Positions 11,326 through 22,480 are shown, counted from the stretch's first letter. The stretch is DNA of 64,000 bases from Cylicocyclus nassatus (GCA_958299035.1 CATQJL010000112.1:3456123-3520122), one strand, 5' to 3'. Made by a program: numbers and translations. The notes: generated by a model from the sequence alone, not told the origin.

Positions 11326-12212
11326 ACACACACACACCACACACACACACCACACACACACCACACACACACACACACACACCACACACACCACACACAC
11401 ACACCACACACACACACACACACACCACACACACACACCACACACACACACCACACACACACACCACACACACACACCACACACACACACCACACACACA
11501 CCACACACACACACCACACACACACACCACACACACACCACACACACACACACACACACCACACACACACACCACACACACACACACCACACACACACAC
11601 CACACACACCACACACACACACACACCACACACACACACACACACCACACACACACACACCACACACACACCACACACACACACACACCACACACACACC
11701 ACACACACACCACACACACACACACCACACACACACCACACACACACCACACACACACACCACACACACACACACCACACACACACACCACACACACACA
11801 CACCACACACACCACACACACACACCACACACACACACCACACACACACACCACACACACACACCACACACACACCACACACACACACACCACACACACA
11901 CACACCACACACACACCACACACACACACACACACCACACACACACACACACACACCACACACACACACACACACCACACACACACACCACACACACACA
12001 CACCACACACACACACACCACACACACACACACCACACACACACACACCACACACACACACCACACACACACACACCACACACACACACACACCACACAC
12101 ACACACACACCACACACACACACACACACACCACACACACACACACACCACACACACACACACCACACACACACACACCACACACCACACACACACACAC
12201 CACACACACACA
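11326..12212. repeat. CA/CCA compound microsatellite array, 886 bp
   Basis: A continuous run of CA dinucleotides is broken every 8-19 bases by one extra C, giving ACCAC junctions. No G or T occurs inside. Both strands are open in several frames only because the low-complexity repeat lacks stop codons, so His-Thr-Pro or Cys-Val-Trp polypeptides of about 300 residues are artefacts. It ends at ATGCGTAAAC. Confidence 0.95.
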
Positions 12213-12800
12213 TGCGTAAACAGCCCCTAGTCAATTATTATAAGTTATGATAACCGAACTTTGAGAAATGACAAATAATGAATCTTGAAAATTATCTAAA
12301 GTATTTGGAGAGTTGTTTCAAAAAAGGGACCATTAAAAAGGAAAGAAAAAGCGTTCGAATATGCACAATCAAAAATTACAACTTGCATGTATATGGCGCC
12401 AAAAGAGGTCTGTGGAAAACCGCAGAATTCTCGAGTTTTTACTTAAACAACTAAAAAGATTTTTGCTTAGAGATGTAGCTCGCGATGGTCACTGTTCGTT
12501 GCAGCATCTGCTAAGCCGTAATGAATTCAAGAACTGATTCAAATTTGAATCTATCTTTCTGCGGAAAAATGTCCTTATAAAGTCACCGATCTTTCACGGA
12601 AAAGCTTTTAACATGAGCAGTTGTTTGCACTCATTGGGGTGGTCAGCATCGCGCGGTGAGTTCAAAAACCGCCATTATGCGAGAATGGGTAAGGCATATA
12701 GATAGAGGAGCCAGTATGAGCCTCTGCGAAGTAGAGCTGCAGCACTGGCTTTCCAATAATTCACTCAACTGTAATTTGTAATCTTTGAAATTGCTATCTG
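12213..12800 (+). repeat. Dispersed repeat fragments after the CA array
   Basis: GCGTAAACAGCCCCTAG...TTATTATAAGTTATGAT resembles CGTAAACAACCCTTAGACCG at 30871. AAAGTATTTGGAGAGTTGTTTC near 12300 is a third copy of a segment shared by 400 and 47280. The stretch 12530-12740 resembles the inverse of 30205-30425. Confidence 0.45.
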
Positions 12801-13664
12801 TAATTCAACTGCAACTTTTGTTCATAATGAAAATATTTCGATTACACCCTACTACCAAAGTTGCAAATTTTTTACCCTAATTTCACGCATACAAGGCGCG
12901 GGGGATTTTTTTTCCAAGATTGACTAGCCCAAATACGCCAAAGAACTTTGCAACCAAAGGACCCTATGCCGTGTTGTATATTGCTTAAGAGAATCGTACG
13001 GCATAGAGATCGCTTTCCGAAAAACTTTGGAGCGGCTGAGGGGTTTGATTGAAAAATTGAAAAAGGTGCGCCTTGTACGTGTGAAATCAGGGTATTTTAG
13101 CTGCGCTTTGCGTCAGCGTGCGCAAAACGTCTAATTCCACAATGTCTCCGTTGGATTCGGTTATGGCTTTAGATTTTGAATTGTATTCTGGCAGGTCACC
13201 ACACTGTTAAAGAAATGTCTTCATGCAATCTTCTCTTGCCTGTTCTCATTTTCTTGTTCTCGACGAGATTTAAACATTTGCCAAGTTAAAAAGCTTCCTC
13301 AAACGGTAAAGTATAATCGAGCGAATGTCTTAAGAAAAAAGAAATGTATGCTAACTGCCAGAAAATTTTCAAAGCTTGTCAGGCCAGCTGTATTAAAAAA
13401 CACATGTAACTCAGGCCTAAACACACGACGCAGCACTTTGGAAAGCCTTGTTAGTATCGTCAAAGCAGGTCATGCTAATTGATAGCTCTTGAACAGCCTT
13501 GCCGCGAAGACTTATTCCGAACTGATATAGCCATCGTAGTGCATTTGATTTCATCATCCAAGCTGCGTTTACCCTCGTGTAACCGGCGTTGCCACCTCAC
13601 GCGAAAAGCGGTGGCATTGCATTGTTCCAGAAAGGGGCAACTCTAGATGTAGCCTCATGTCATG
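12801..13664. other. 3' flank of the secreted-protein gene, no further gene seen
   Basis: No exon, TE end or tandem repeat is recognisable. The gene on the minus strand terminates at 13665, so its 3' UTR lies here. No clear AATAAA was assigned. Confidence 0.3.
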
Positions 13665-14534
13665 TTATTCAATCACCTCGCAAGTCTGCTTATCTGTTTT
13701 GGGTTTGTGTTCAACTTTGACGTTAGAGGCGAATTTCGTTGCTAATTCGTACAAATCAGTTCTATTGATGATTGGGCTGAAATAAATCATAAGTAGAACG
13801 AATATCAGGAAGAACACGAAAAGATATTACATCTCACCCTGAATACATGCTGAATACACGATTCTTGTCGAAGTCATAGTGGACTTCACGCGCGTAAGTA
13901 GAATAGTAATACACAAAGTTCACGAGTGTACTATACTTGTCGCCGTATTTCTAAAAATTATCTCACAGGTAGGATAGAAAAAACGAAAGTCACGCTCTTA
14001 TTTTCAGAATAGTTCATTCAAACCATCACTTTAACTGCAAGCTTTCAAGCTATAGATGTAGGACTGACCAAATTGCTTACATTCACATCTTGTTTGTTGC
14101 AAAAATTTATGAATCCTTGTCTGATCTGTGTTTTCCATTTCGATTTGGTTTGAACATTTATCTTCTCCGGTGTTTTACCAGCATCAGCATAACTTGAAAC
14201 GGATGGCAAGAACTGAAAATAGCAACTAGTATATATAAAGCTGAGTGTCTGTTTATATCGATCTTTTTCTATAGAATTTGAACTAAGAATTTGTACAGGG
14301 GAAAGTGAGCCTACCGACTACAAACATATTAGTTTTCAAAATTTTTCTTGGAGTCCCGGGAATAGTACAGAGTTGTAAAAGAGCAAGAGCAAAAGTGAAA
14401 GAGAAGCACTGCGTTTATAGATGTCGATTATTTTCAGAGTCCAGGTTTGACGTTAGGTGCAACCAAGCCGGCCAGTACTGTATAAACTTAAGATAGGAGC
14501 AACTTACCGTGAGAAGACAGCAGTAAAACAACAT
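13665..14534 (-). CDS. Small secreted protein, four exons, 127 residues, family unknown
   Basis: The exons, in transcript order, are 14534-14508, 14212-14081, 13950-13838 and 13776-13665 (27, 132, 113 and 112 nt). They join in one frame with GT-AG introns and end in TAA. Donors are GTAAGT, GTAAGC and GTGAGA; acceptors are TTTTCAG, TTTTTAG and TTTCAG. The N-terminus MLFYCCLLTFLPSVSSYA is a signal peptide, with likely cleavage after SSYA, so the product is probably secreted. The mature chain has only two cysteines, Cys47 in GFINFC and Cys123 in QTC, suggesting one disulphide; DFDKNRVFSMYS lies between. ATG was chosen because two paralogues share this tiny first exon. Intron 1 holds a Helitron-like 5' fragment. 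I do not recognise the family; an NTF2-like fold is a guess only. Confidence 0.75.
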
Positions 14535-14963
14535 GCTGGGATACTGTTCAAACTCATCGAACACATTTATACTGTCACTTACGCAAATAGGCAATTGTCG
14601 GTCGTGGTTTTAAAAAAGTTCATATCCACGGCTGTTTGAGTGGATCACGTCATGTGTAAGCGCTGACAAGCACTTGTATACTACACTAAGCAACATGGAA
14701 TTTAACATTACGTCAATAAAAGTGAAATGATATTTCCGAAACATATGACTCCTAGTATCATTCAAGTCTATTCACTTTACTGGGTTACTCGGTGTGATCA
14801 AATGTAGTTCCCTTTCCTCTCAAACCGTTTTTCCAAACACAGACTCTTTTATGAGTTACGCCAACATATGCATGGTGATTTCCCTCTTATTTGCATTGGT
14901 TATCATTTAAGCTGAGCTATAACGTGGCCAACACTCGCATACACCATTATTGCAATAAAAATA
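14535..14963. other. 5' flank of the secreted-protein gene, nothing further seen
   Basis: Apart from the TATA box, no other promoter element, exon or repeat was recognised up to the MITE that starts at 14965. Confidence 0.3.
14566..14571 (-). promoter_or_regulatory. TATA box of the secreted-protein gene
   Basis: TATAAA on the minus strand lies 32 nt upstream of the ATG at 14534. The two paralogues have the same hexamer at 35 nt and 33 nt, so the position is conserved while the surrounding sequence is not. The spacing implies a very short 5' leader. Confidence 0.55.
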
Positions 14964-14964
14964 T

Positions 14965-15515
14965 TAGGTTGGTCCGAAAGTTCTGACGCGTTATTCTCAA
15001 CAAATCGTAACTTCTTTTTGCCACAATATTCGTGCTTGGTATTATTTATTTAGGAAGGGCCAATCATGTTTTTAACGACACTTTGCTTGCTCCTTACTAT
15101 GCTCTGATTAAAGATAAAAACGAAAAAGGTTTTTTGAAGTTCGCAATTTGGAACAAGCGCTAAAATTCGAAAAGCTATGCACTATTATTCAAAACAGCCA
15201 TTGTCATGAGCCTTCTGTTTTCCTCTTTTTGAATGAGCAAAGTTTGTGCTGATTAAGCTCTTCGGTTATGATTTTCGACAACGCCAAAAAAATCAATCTC
15301 TTACAATAGATTTTTCTGCGTTTTTAATAAAATCATAAGCTCGATTAGACCCAACTTTGTCAGAGGAAGAGGACAAAGCTTATGACAATAGTTGTTTTGA
15401 ATATTACTGAATAGTTTTTAGAATTTTGGCGCTTGTCTCGAATCGCCGAACTTTGAAGATCTCCATTTTTGTTTTTTCTCTACAATCAGAGCATACAGAG
15501 AGTAAGCTGATCCAT
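14965..15515. mobile_element. Mariner-type palindromic MITE, right end damaged
   Basis: The left terminus TTAGGTTGGTCCGAAAGTTC is intact after TA. The arms pair: ATGCTCTGATTAAAGATAAA near 15100 is mirrored by TCTACAATCAGAGCAT near 15480, and GCGCTAAAATTC near 15160 near 15425. No matching right terminus follows, so the last part is deleted or diverged. Confidence 0.6.
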
Positions 15516-16189
15516 TTGAGTTGGTGAAAGTCCCAGCACTTGTCTTTCATGACCGTTTCCGCAAAGTTGAAATCTAATTTGTGAAGTGCGAAGCAAGAGG
15601 CGGAGTTTTCTGAAAATATGGTTTCATTATCTGAGAAATTCTGCTACACTGCCCATGAAAATTTGATTTTTGAAAAGCTTTGACTCAAAAATCTTGAGCA
15701 AGCCTGATCTGCAGCTATAGCCTTATAACAGTGTGAGATAATAGGAGCAATGCGATTATGGAGCTTTCGCTCTGTACACCAAGACTGAGTCTGAGACTTC
15801 GATATCAGAGAGAAAATCTGTAGTTTCCCAAAGTTAAAATCTCAAAGGGATTCAATCTTTCTCGTTATTGCTGCAATAAGTTTGGAGTATGTGCAATACA
15901 ATCAAGGTTTTGCTAATTGTGCACTATCACGCCCGCGTTCAATGCTGAAAATAATGGTAGATTGAAGTTGAGCTTTAGGATACGGCCTGAACTATTGAAA
16001 CACCCCAATGACTAAGAAATGTTCATCCTGTGCATTTTTTATGACGACGGCCCTGCTAGTCAATCTAGGACCACGCCCAAACTGGCCTCTTTGCTGCACT
16101 ATGCTGCAGTCAAAAGACCATTGTGAATTTACGGGCCTCAACCGTTATACATACCGAACTTTAAGGCAGAGCAAATAATATAGGATATT
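15516..16189. other. Intergenic DNA, nothing recognised
   Basis: No convincing exon, TE end or repeat was seen. Confidence 0.3.
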
Positions 16190-18160
16190 CTACCTTATTT
16201 CTACCAGCTTTTTCTTGGGGTTGGGCCTTATCCAATGTCCTAGATATGCGAGCGAGAATAAATCTTCGTGAAAAGCTTATACAGCACACTCAGCAAGCAT
16301 ATTGGGTGGTAGTTCCGAAGATCCTCCCGTTCACGCTTTTTAAAGAGAAGGTTCTTGACGTCTTGACGTTCGCCACTGGTCAGGAATCCTCTCCTTCTAA
16401 AGGTCAGCTGCAACGCTAGAATTTCGAGTAAGTTGTCCTCCGGCTCGCAATCATTCAACGGAAAGATGATCTATCCTGGAGCCGCGGACGTCTTCATTGT
16501 CTGAATCGCCGTGCGCACTTCAGCAGGTAGAATGCGTGGTGGTGCTTCTCCAACGGGAACAACAGGCTTCGTCACGGGTGTTTATGAGCGGAAGAGGTTG
16601 ATGTAGAAGTTCTTCGCGATACATTCCATCTTATATCCGAAAGAAGTCGAAGTCCCGTCTTCGTTCAATAGTGCAGCCAGCGGTACATGGTATTCACAGA
16701 GGTCCCTTCGGCAGTTCGCAAGACTTCGTCTTTCTTCGCTGCTTCCAGTATCTTGGCTTACCTTTACTTCCTGAGATCCTCCTGCAAAGCTACTCTGCAA
16801 CCGGCATTGGCTACCAGTCGTTCGAGATGGGTTGCATTTGGATCCTATCTTCTTCTTTCAAGCAAGATCTTGGTGGTCTTCGAAATGGTTCCAAGTTCTT
16901 CTCAGAAATCACAGAGACGCACTCCCTGCAAGCTCGCAATCCTTTCAGAAGCCGGTCGTAGTTGTACATTGGGTCCTCCTCGATGGACAAGTCACAACTT
17001 GATATGAGGTGCTCCAGCCTTTACCGTCAAAACGACAATCTTCCTTCTTGCGGCACTGTGGCAGATCTTCTTTTCCAGCTTTCCTGAATCGTATCTTCGC
17101 TTGAAGGAGGCGGTGATCGGAGCCACTGCAGAAGGCTGGAACCACGAGATATCAAGCAAGCTCCACCTTTGGTTGGTGAGAGTGAGGTCGATCTCCGCGT
17201 GAGTCGCTCCGTTGGGCGATTCCCATGTCCACCGGCGATGTTCTTTTTTTCATAAGAATGGAGTTTCCATCTTCATGAGTCGTGTCTGGAAGAGTCGTGC
17301 TGCGGAGAGAAGCCCAACGAAACGATTGCCGTTGTCGTTTCAGGGCCCATATCCAAACTTCCCAATCCTATATTCCTCTTCTTTCATCAGCTGCTGATGT
17401 TGGAGAATAGCAGTTGATGATGCTGATGCTCTGCTGACGTAGAGGTCGCAGTCGTAGGATGGCTAGTCGAGGTGATAGGATTTCATGCGGATTGACAAGA
17501 TGAACGATAGATGTGTGGACGACAAAACCAACGCAAAACCTTTTCACCACGAATAATGAGGGTCCCATCACTCATCTGTCGCACGTCCTCTTTCTGGACT
17601 TCGTTTCCTGCAGAGCGATGATGTGGTACTTGATGCGCTCCGCAGCGTCGAGAAGAGCGTGAAGGTCGGCGTTTGTGGAGACTTCCTGACGTTGTAGATG
17701 CAGAGCATGAGGCAGTCTCCATGGCGTGATGTCCGGGCAGAAGTGTCGTTTTTGTCCAATCCAAAAGGCGCCGGATGACCCTGACATCGTTCTTGCTACC
17801 ACCCGGCACCGTAGGCGGGATCCGATGTCAGGGTTTCCTTGCATTCTTCTAACTGTCGGCGTAATGAAAATTTCCCCTACAAGAGCAGACTTACTAGGGC
17901 CTACACTTGATTTCCACGGGGCGATCGTTGACCCGGATGTGGAGCGGGAAAAACGGCCTAGCGACCGGAAAACCAGACGGCGGTGGATTTGGTTTGGCTG
18001 GCTCTTGGTTAGGCATTCGGCGGAAACCGGAAAAGTTGAACTACTTCACAGCTTGGGAGGCCCTGCCAGAGTATATACACGGCTGTGCATCGCAGTTTGA
18101 CACCCAGTGTCGCCCCCACGCCACGATGAGGCGGCCGACCTTTGTCGGGGAATGATTATG
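16190..18160 (-). pseudogene. RTE-type non-LTR retrotransposon, frameshifted and 3'-truncated
   Basis: Read on the minus strand, the stretch gives an RTE polyprotein in pieces. A GC-rich 5' leader (about 18160-17850) comes first. Apurinic-type endonuclease text follows: IKYHIIALQETK near 17630, [16 protein letters not shown] and [14 protein letters not shown] near 17400-17480, and FCSGSDHRLLQAKIRF near 17110. A linker with CRRDLCEYHVPLAALLNEDG follows near 16680. Start of the reverse transcriptase is EDLRNYHPICLLSVLYKLFT near 16290, then RISRTLD and EKAGRNK to about 16197. The catalytic YxDD part is missing and several frameshifts interrupt the frame. Truncation at the 3' end is unusual, because RTE copies normally lose their 5' end. 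Confidence 0.8.
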
Positions 18161-18289
18161 TCACCCATTTTGGCAGCCAGCTTACACACGAAACAGTAGT
18201 TTTTCAGACAATTTCGTTCATAACGTAAGTTAATGTGATTACCAAGGCGGTTTTATAGCCGAGACTAACATTGCATATATGAAGACAGG

Positions 18290-18349
18290 GCATGGTGATC
18301 TCTATCATAGTGTACCGACAGGGCCGGGCGGAGCCGGGTATGCAAACTA
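18290..18349 (+). mobile_element. Helitron-like 3' end fragment
   Basis: GGGCCGGGCGGAGCCGGGTA followed by TGCAAACTAC matches the 3' ends of the complete copies (GGAGCCGGGTATGCCAACTAGT). Only the last 60 bp or so are present and the final CTRRT is altered to CTACT. Confidence 0.5.
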
Positions 18350-18669
18350 CTTCTTACATAAAGCTGCTTCACATCCAATGTCTACTTCATAGCGACATTT
18401 TGGTCTCGTCACTCCTCCTCCTTTTCAGCAACCGAAATAGCAATGTCGACGGCCTTCAAAGGTAAAGGCGCTCCAGTCGACCCTTGGGTTCGTCTCGAGG
18501 AAAATCGCAAAGTTTGAAAGTGGCAAGGGCGAATTCGTTTCTTAGGTGTCCATTTGCCTATTCGGAAAGCATCCTACTTACTTACCTTAAGTTTTTGAAC
18601 TATTTTTCGATTCTCAGTGATCTGACTCTAACACAGAGCAACCAGACAACCTGCTAGTTGTCTAAGATA

Positions 18670-19148
18670 TCAGGTGGAAAGAAAGTTCTTGGACATTTTT
18701 AGATCAAATTCTTTATCGAAATCTATCGCATTTACATGCGCAGAAATTTGTAGCTGCACTCTCACTTGCATGTAGCTGAAATCTAAGCAAATAGGAGAAG
18801 CCTAAGATCAATGGGGGCGGAGTTTGCCACTTTTCGATTACCTCGTTTTTCTTGTTGAGTTCAAATTTGATCCGAACCTGCATCTAAGTATGTAGTACTA
18901 TGTATACTATAAATTGGAGCATGTAGGGTTTTCATAACATTTATAGAAGTTGGGGATCTGGGTTAGGGCAAAACCTATGCTTTAGGATTTTCGCTTCTTT
19001 CACTGAAAACATTGATAAGGCTTGCGCTTATAGTTCTGTAGGGATCGCTTCCCTCTAGCCAATAATGTGCAGCATTGCTCAGTTAGTGTTTGCGTCGAAA
19101 CAAAATTTTGTCTAAAGTCAACGTCCAAGAACTTTCTTTCCAACCTAA
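18670..19148. mobile_element. Mariner-type MITE, 479 bp
   Basis: The left end TCAGGTGGAAAGAAAGTTC and right end GAACTTTCTTTCCAACCTAA pair over about 25 bp and are flanked by TA (18668-18669, 19149-19150). The first bases have drifted from the TTAGGT form. There is no coding capacity. Confidence 0.6.
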
Positions 19149-19150
19149 TA

Positions 19151-20102
19151 GATTTATAGTGCGGAAATTGATAAAAGACTTGCAGGAGCAAGGTTGTCTT
19201 GGTGTTGGTCCACAGTAATCTATCAAGTGCATACTTCTGCTTCTCGGAAAAGCATACTTAAGCGCCAATTACTCTAACGAAATTCTGAAAACTGCGTAAT
19301 TTGCGAAGTAGACTGACTAAAAAGCTGATAGGTCCAATGAGTATTTTGTTAGCTGCCTAATAGATAGTTTGTGAAAAAAACTACAGTAGAATACGACATT
19401 CTCAAAATCAATGCTTTCGTTTTCTTTGACTACCGTTTTTGATTTTTGATTTTTTGGTTAATTATGTTTTTGATTGTTTTTCCACTTCGATGAAGCACAT
19501 CTACATTACGTACAAACTCTGGCTACATGTTTGAGTTTAAATGATATCTTGCAGTATGTGGTATCTCATATGTAGTCCTATTTGTGAGCGTTGTCTAGCA
19601 TATGCAAACGCACCGAAGGTACAGAATTGAGCTCGTCGTCAGAATCTCTTACAGAAGTTTCGTCTCACATCGCCGCGCTGAGGTGCGAAATCAGCCTCAG
19701 GGATGGTGTGATCATCGTTATCTAGATATATTATTTCGACAGGAGAAAGTTCATAATTTCTTGAGAACCATGCAAATAAGCAAAGCAATGTAGAGAAGGG
19801 TTTTTAAAGGAAAATGGTCACAAAGAAATAGTTTGTGTTCACGGAAAAGTAGTTTAACTTTTAAGGGGTTTTCACTGAAAAAAATTGAAAATTCTAAGAT
19901 AAAAATAAAAACTATTTGATTTTCTGTTTATTCATCTTTGTAAGTGTTTGTAAGTTTTTGGAAGTTTTCCGCCATATTTTGTATTCGAATGCATGGTTCT
20001 CAATAAAATATAAATTCTTTGCTGTTCAAAATGGTATAAATATGGAGGACATCACACTATCCCTAGGTCTGATTTCGCAACTTCTACCCTTACCAAATCG
20101 AA
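19151..20102. other. Intergenic DNA, no gene recognised
   Basis: AT-rich. A stray mariner-like terminus (GCTGCCTAATAG) lies near 19356, but no partner was found. Confidence 0.3.
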
Positions 20103-20303
20103 CTGACAAGGGAAGGATGATCGGTCGAAGTGGCCTTTTGGAATGAGCTCAAAACTAGGAAATCCTTCTTGATGGGGCAAATTCAAAACCACTTTCGCTA
20201 GTTGCCGAACAGTTTGTGGGGGGCGGGCGTTATAAAGTCGTTTTCTTCAGCGCAGTTGGCACGCCTACCAATAAGCCAGGCGCTAAACACGCCCATCGAG
20301 TTT

Positions 20304-20377
20304 GACTGTGGCGCAGCGGAAAGGCAGCGGGATGTGAAGCAGATGATTGAAGGTTCGAATCCTGTTGGTGGTCTTGG
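20304..20377 (+). tRNA. tRNA-like sequence in the left MITE arm (not a functional tRNA)
   Basis: TGGCGCAGCGG (20309-20319) fits the RNA polymerase III A box, and GGTTCGAATCC (20352-20362) matches the B-box consensus exactly. The spacing suits a tRNA without an intron. The acceptor stem does not pair convincingly, so this is a tRNA-derived pseudogene or SINE head. Confidence 0.5.
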
Positions 20378-20461
20378 TTTTTGCAGTTTTGTAAAAAGTT
20401 TATTGAGTGACAGTAAACGAGAAATACTCATTGCTACGCGCAGTTACAAAACTGCAGAACA

Positions 20462-20540
20462 CAAAACCTTCAACAGAATTTGAACCTTCGACCATCTGCT
20501 TTACAGTCCGCTGCCTTGTCACTGCGCCACTGCCACACTC
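20462..20540 (-). tRNA. tRNA-like sequence in the right MITE arm
   Basis: This is the inverted partner of 20304-20377. On the minus strand TGGCGCAGTGA (20529-20519) and GGTTCAAATTC (20486-20476) correspond to the A and B boxes, with CTGTAAA at the anticodon-loop position, somewhat tRNA-Tyr-like. The B box has drifted more than in the left arm. Confidence 0.45.
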
Positions 20541-20737
20541 GGCTAATATTTTAGCGCTTCTATCATTAGTAGGCGCACCGGAAAGAATGGAATTATAACT
20601 CCCCCCCCCCCCCCACAAAACCGTTTGGCAACCAGCGAAAGTGGTTTTGAAAATGCCTCACCTAGAAGGGTTTCCTAGTATATTCATTCTGAAAGGACAC
20701 TTCGACGATCATCCTTCGATCATCCTTCCCTTGTGAG

Positions 20738-21027
20738 TACGGTATTATACAGGATTGGAACTTACTGGACCTTAAAGTGGTTATTAACTTTATTTAGCGT
20801 TTGCATTACCAAATCGACGTGGAGGTGCTAACTTCAGAAATTTGAAATTAATTGAACACTGAACGTTTATGAACTTCTGCTTTACTTTTACGCTTACAAA
20901 AGCCACCTGAATGCGGTCACATGTGATCTAAATTCATTGAACACTGAACGCGTGTTGAACTTTTCCATACTCTTTCCTTACCAAATTAATGTAAATACGC
21001 TGGCATGATAGTTGAAACAATAAACGA
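20738..21027. other. Spacer with a short duplicated motif
   Basis: TTGAACACTGAACG occurs near 20855 and again near 20938, each followed by TGAACTT. No gene was seen. Confidence 0.3.
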
Positions 21028-21213
21028 TTGATAAACTTTTTGAGGGACAATTTTTGGAGTTTGGTGAAAATCTTGGCACACGAATCCCAAACCTCAGCTC
21101 GCAAATGTTTGGAAGCCTTTTGGACCCAGGCGGAAAGCCCAAAAATGAATCGCAAAGAGGAATGCCTGGCGATTACGCCTGAACTCGCGCCCTATCTCAG
21201 TCAGCTCTTCTGA
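21028..21213 (+). pseudogene. Penelope-like element, C-terminal ORF fragment
   Basis: The frame gives ILAHESQTSARKCLEAFW, then PKMNRKEECLAITPELAPYL, and stops at TGA 21213. This is the conserved C-terminal tail after the GIY-YIG domain of Penelope-like retroelements. The upstream endonuclease and reverse transcriptase are missing, and a hammerhead-like motif follows 190 bp downstream, as expected for this element type. Confidence 0.7.
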
Positions 21214-21394
21214 CCTAGATTTTTGCTATAAATAGTAGTCCCCTTACGCGGTCAGTAGTTATCTCTCGGCGTAACCCAAAAGGTGAGTGTTTGGCTATCG
21301 GTGATCAGCTGAGCTAGTGGTCTAACAGAAATCTGGACACTTTGCTCACTTTGCTGCAGAGACGTTGTCGAATAAATTACAGATCGTGTTACCG

Positions 21395-21450
21395 ATTTCA
21401 GGCTCTGAAGAAGGCGATTTGCCCGAAACGTTAGCTGATAAAGTATTGTA
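21395..21450 (+). ncRNA. Hammerhead-like motif downstream of the Penelope-like fragment
   Basis: CTGAAGA (21405-21411) is followed by GGC-GATTT-GCC, which folds as a short stem II, and then CGAAACGTTAGC. This gives the CUGANGA and GAAA boxes of a hammerhead core with a paired stem II. Stem I and stem III partners were not settled by eye. The minus-strand relative at 8660-8712 shares TTTCAGNCTCTGAAGA and GAAACGTTAGC. Confidence 0.45.
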
Positions 21451-21500
21451 ACAATCCCGGTCATGGCTCCCAAGAACAAATCATATAATATCACCATGCC

Positions 21501-22480
21501 GAGGTCCATCGAATGCGCTAACACGAGAAAATTGCTCGTGACAAATTTTTCATACTTCTATCCTTCCAGATCGGCATGGATAAGGTAAGATGCACCTTGC
21601 CATGTTTTGATGGTATCTCTCAGATAATCGTCGGGATCAGGCGGCCATGCGATTTATGGGCGGGCAGGCACCGGAAAAATAGTTCGCTAATTTCTTGCGG
21701 TCCGCTTGCAGATATTTGGAAGAATTTTAGCGAAATTTTAGACGAATGCTTGGAGAACAATCGCGATTTCCTTACAGATTAGCTGCGGCGCAGTGGCCGC
21801 ATTCTCGCGGACTTTCCGCGAGAATATGCAAAATTTTCGGGGGCCGCACGGTCTTTTGTGGAGGACCGCGCAGTCCCCAGGTACTTTTCGCTGAGAGAAA
21901 GTACCTCAAACTTGAGCAATTGAACCATCGATGACACCTCTGCCATGTAGAGTCTCACCTTTGCTCGGCGTACGCCCGAAGCTGCTTAAAAACCGTCCGA
22001 GCGCCAACTGAAAATTTGACCAGCGCTCGCTGAAAGAGTTTATTTGACGAGCGCCTGCAGAAAATTCTTTGTTGCTGCCCGCTGGCAGAACATTAGACAG
22101 TAAAGGAAGTGCCGCCCGCTGAAGCTTTGGCCACGCCCCAAAATTCTGCTGACCGCCTGCAGAAAAACGCGAGTTTGCGGACCGCTTGCCCCTGGCGATT
22201 GTCTGAGCTGATGAATTTCAGAAAGAACGTTAAGGAAAATGTTTTGAAAAACCTTCTAAGAAATAATTTCCAACAAATGCTCTTTTTTGTACCAGGATTT
22301 ATACCTTCCCAGAATAAAAGGTATCAAACATACAATAAGCAAATAAGTGTATACATTTGTTGCAAAGTAATGTGAGAAGGCGGCCAACTACATGAAGGAT
22401 GCGCGGTCTTAGACATTCGTTGCGGATAATTTGGTGGCACGTTCCTTGCAGAACGAGTAGATTTTCCTGTAGCAAACATA
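21501..22480. other. GC-richer intergenic DNA, no gene recognised
   Basis: Contains many short repeats of CGCTCG/GCCCGCTG type with a GCGGAC word near 21690, 21810 and 22180, suggesting a degraded inverted-repeat element. No boundaries and no exon were supported. Confidence 0.3.

Larger units (their letters stand above)
20103..20737. mobile_element. Palindromic MITE of the CTGACAAGG family, carrying tRNA-like arms
   Basis: The ends CTGACAAGGGAAGGATGATC and the inverse (GATCATCCTTCCCTTGTGAG) enclose two mirrored arms. Next inside are GTCGAAGTGGCCTTTTGGAA and its mirror, a polyG/polyC stretch (20219 and 20600), and a tRNA-like sequence in each arm. Related single-arm copies lie at 1836 and 4371, and a full palindrome at 36956. 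I could not define the target duplication. Confidence 0.65.

Noticed and set aside
11221..12234. Open frames of 296-337 codons on both strands rich in His-Thr-Pro or Cys-Val-Trp
   Set aside because: They are produced entirely by the CA/CCA array, which lacks stop codons in most frames; no splice sites or non-repeat coding sequence.
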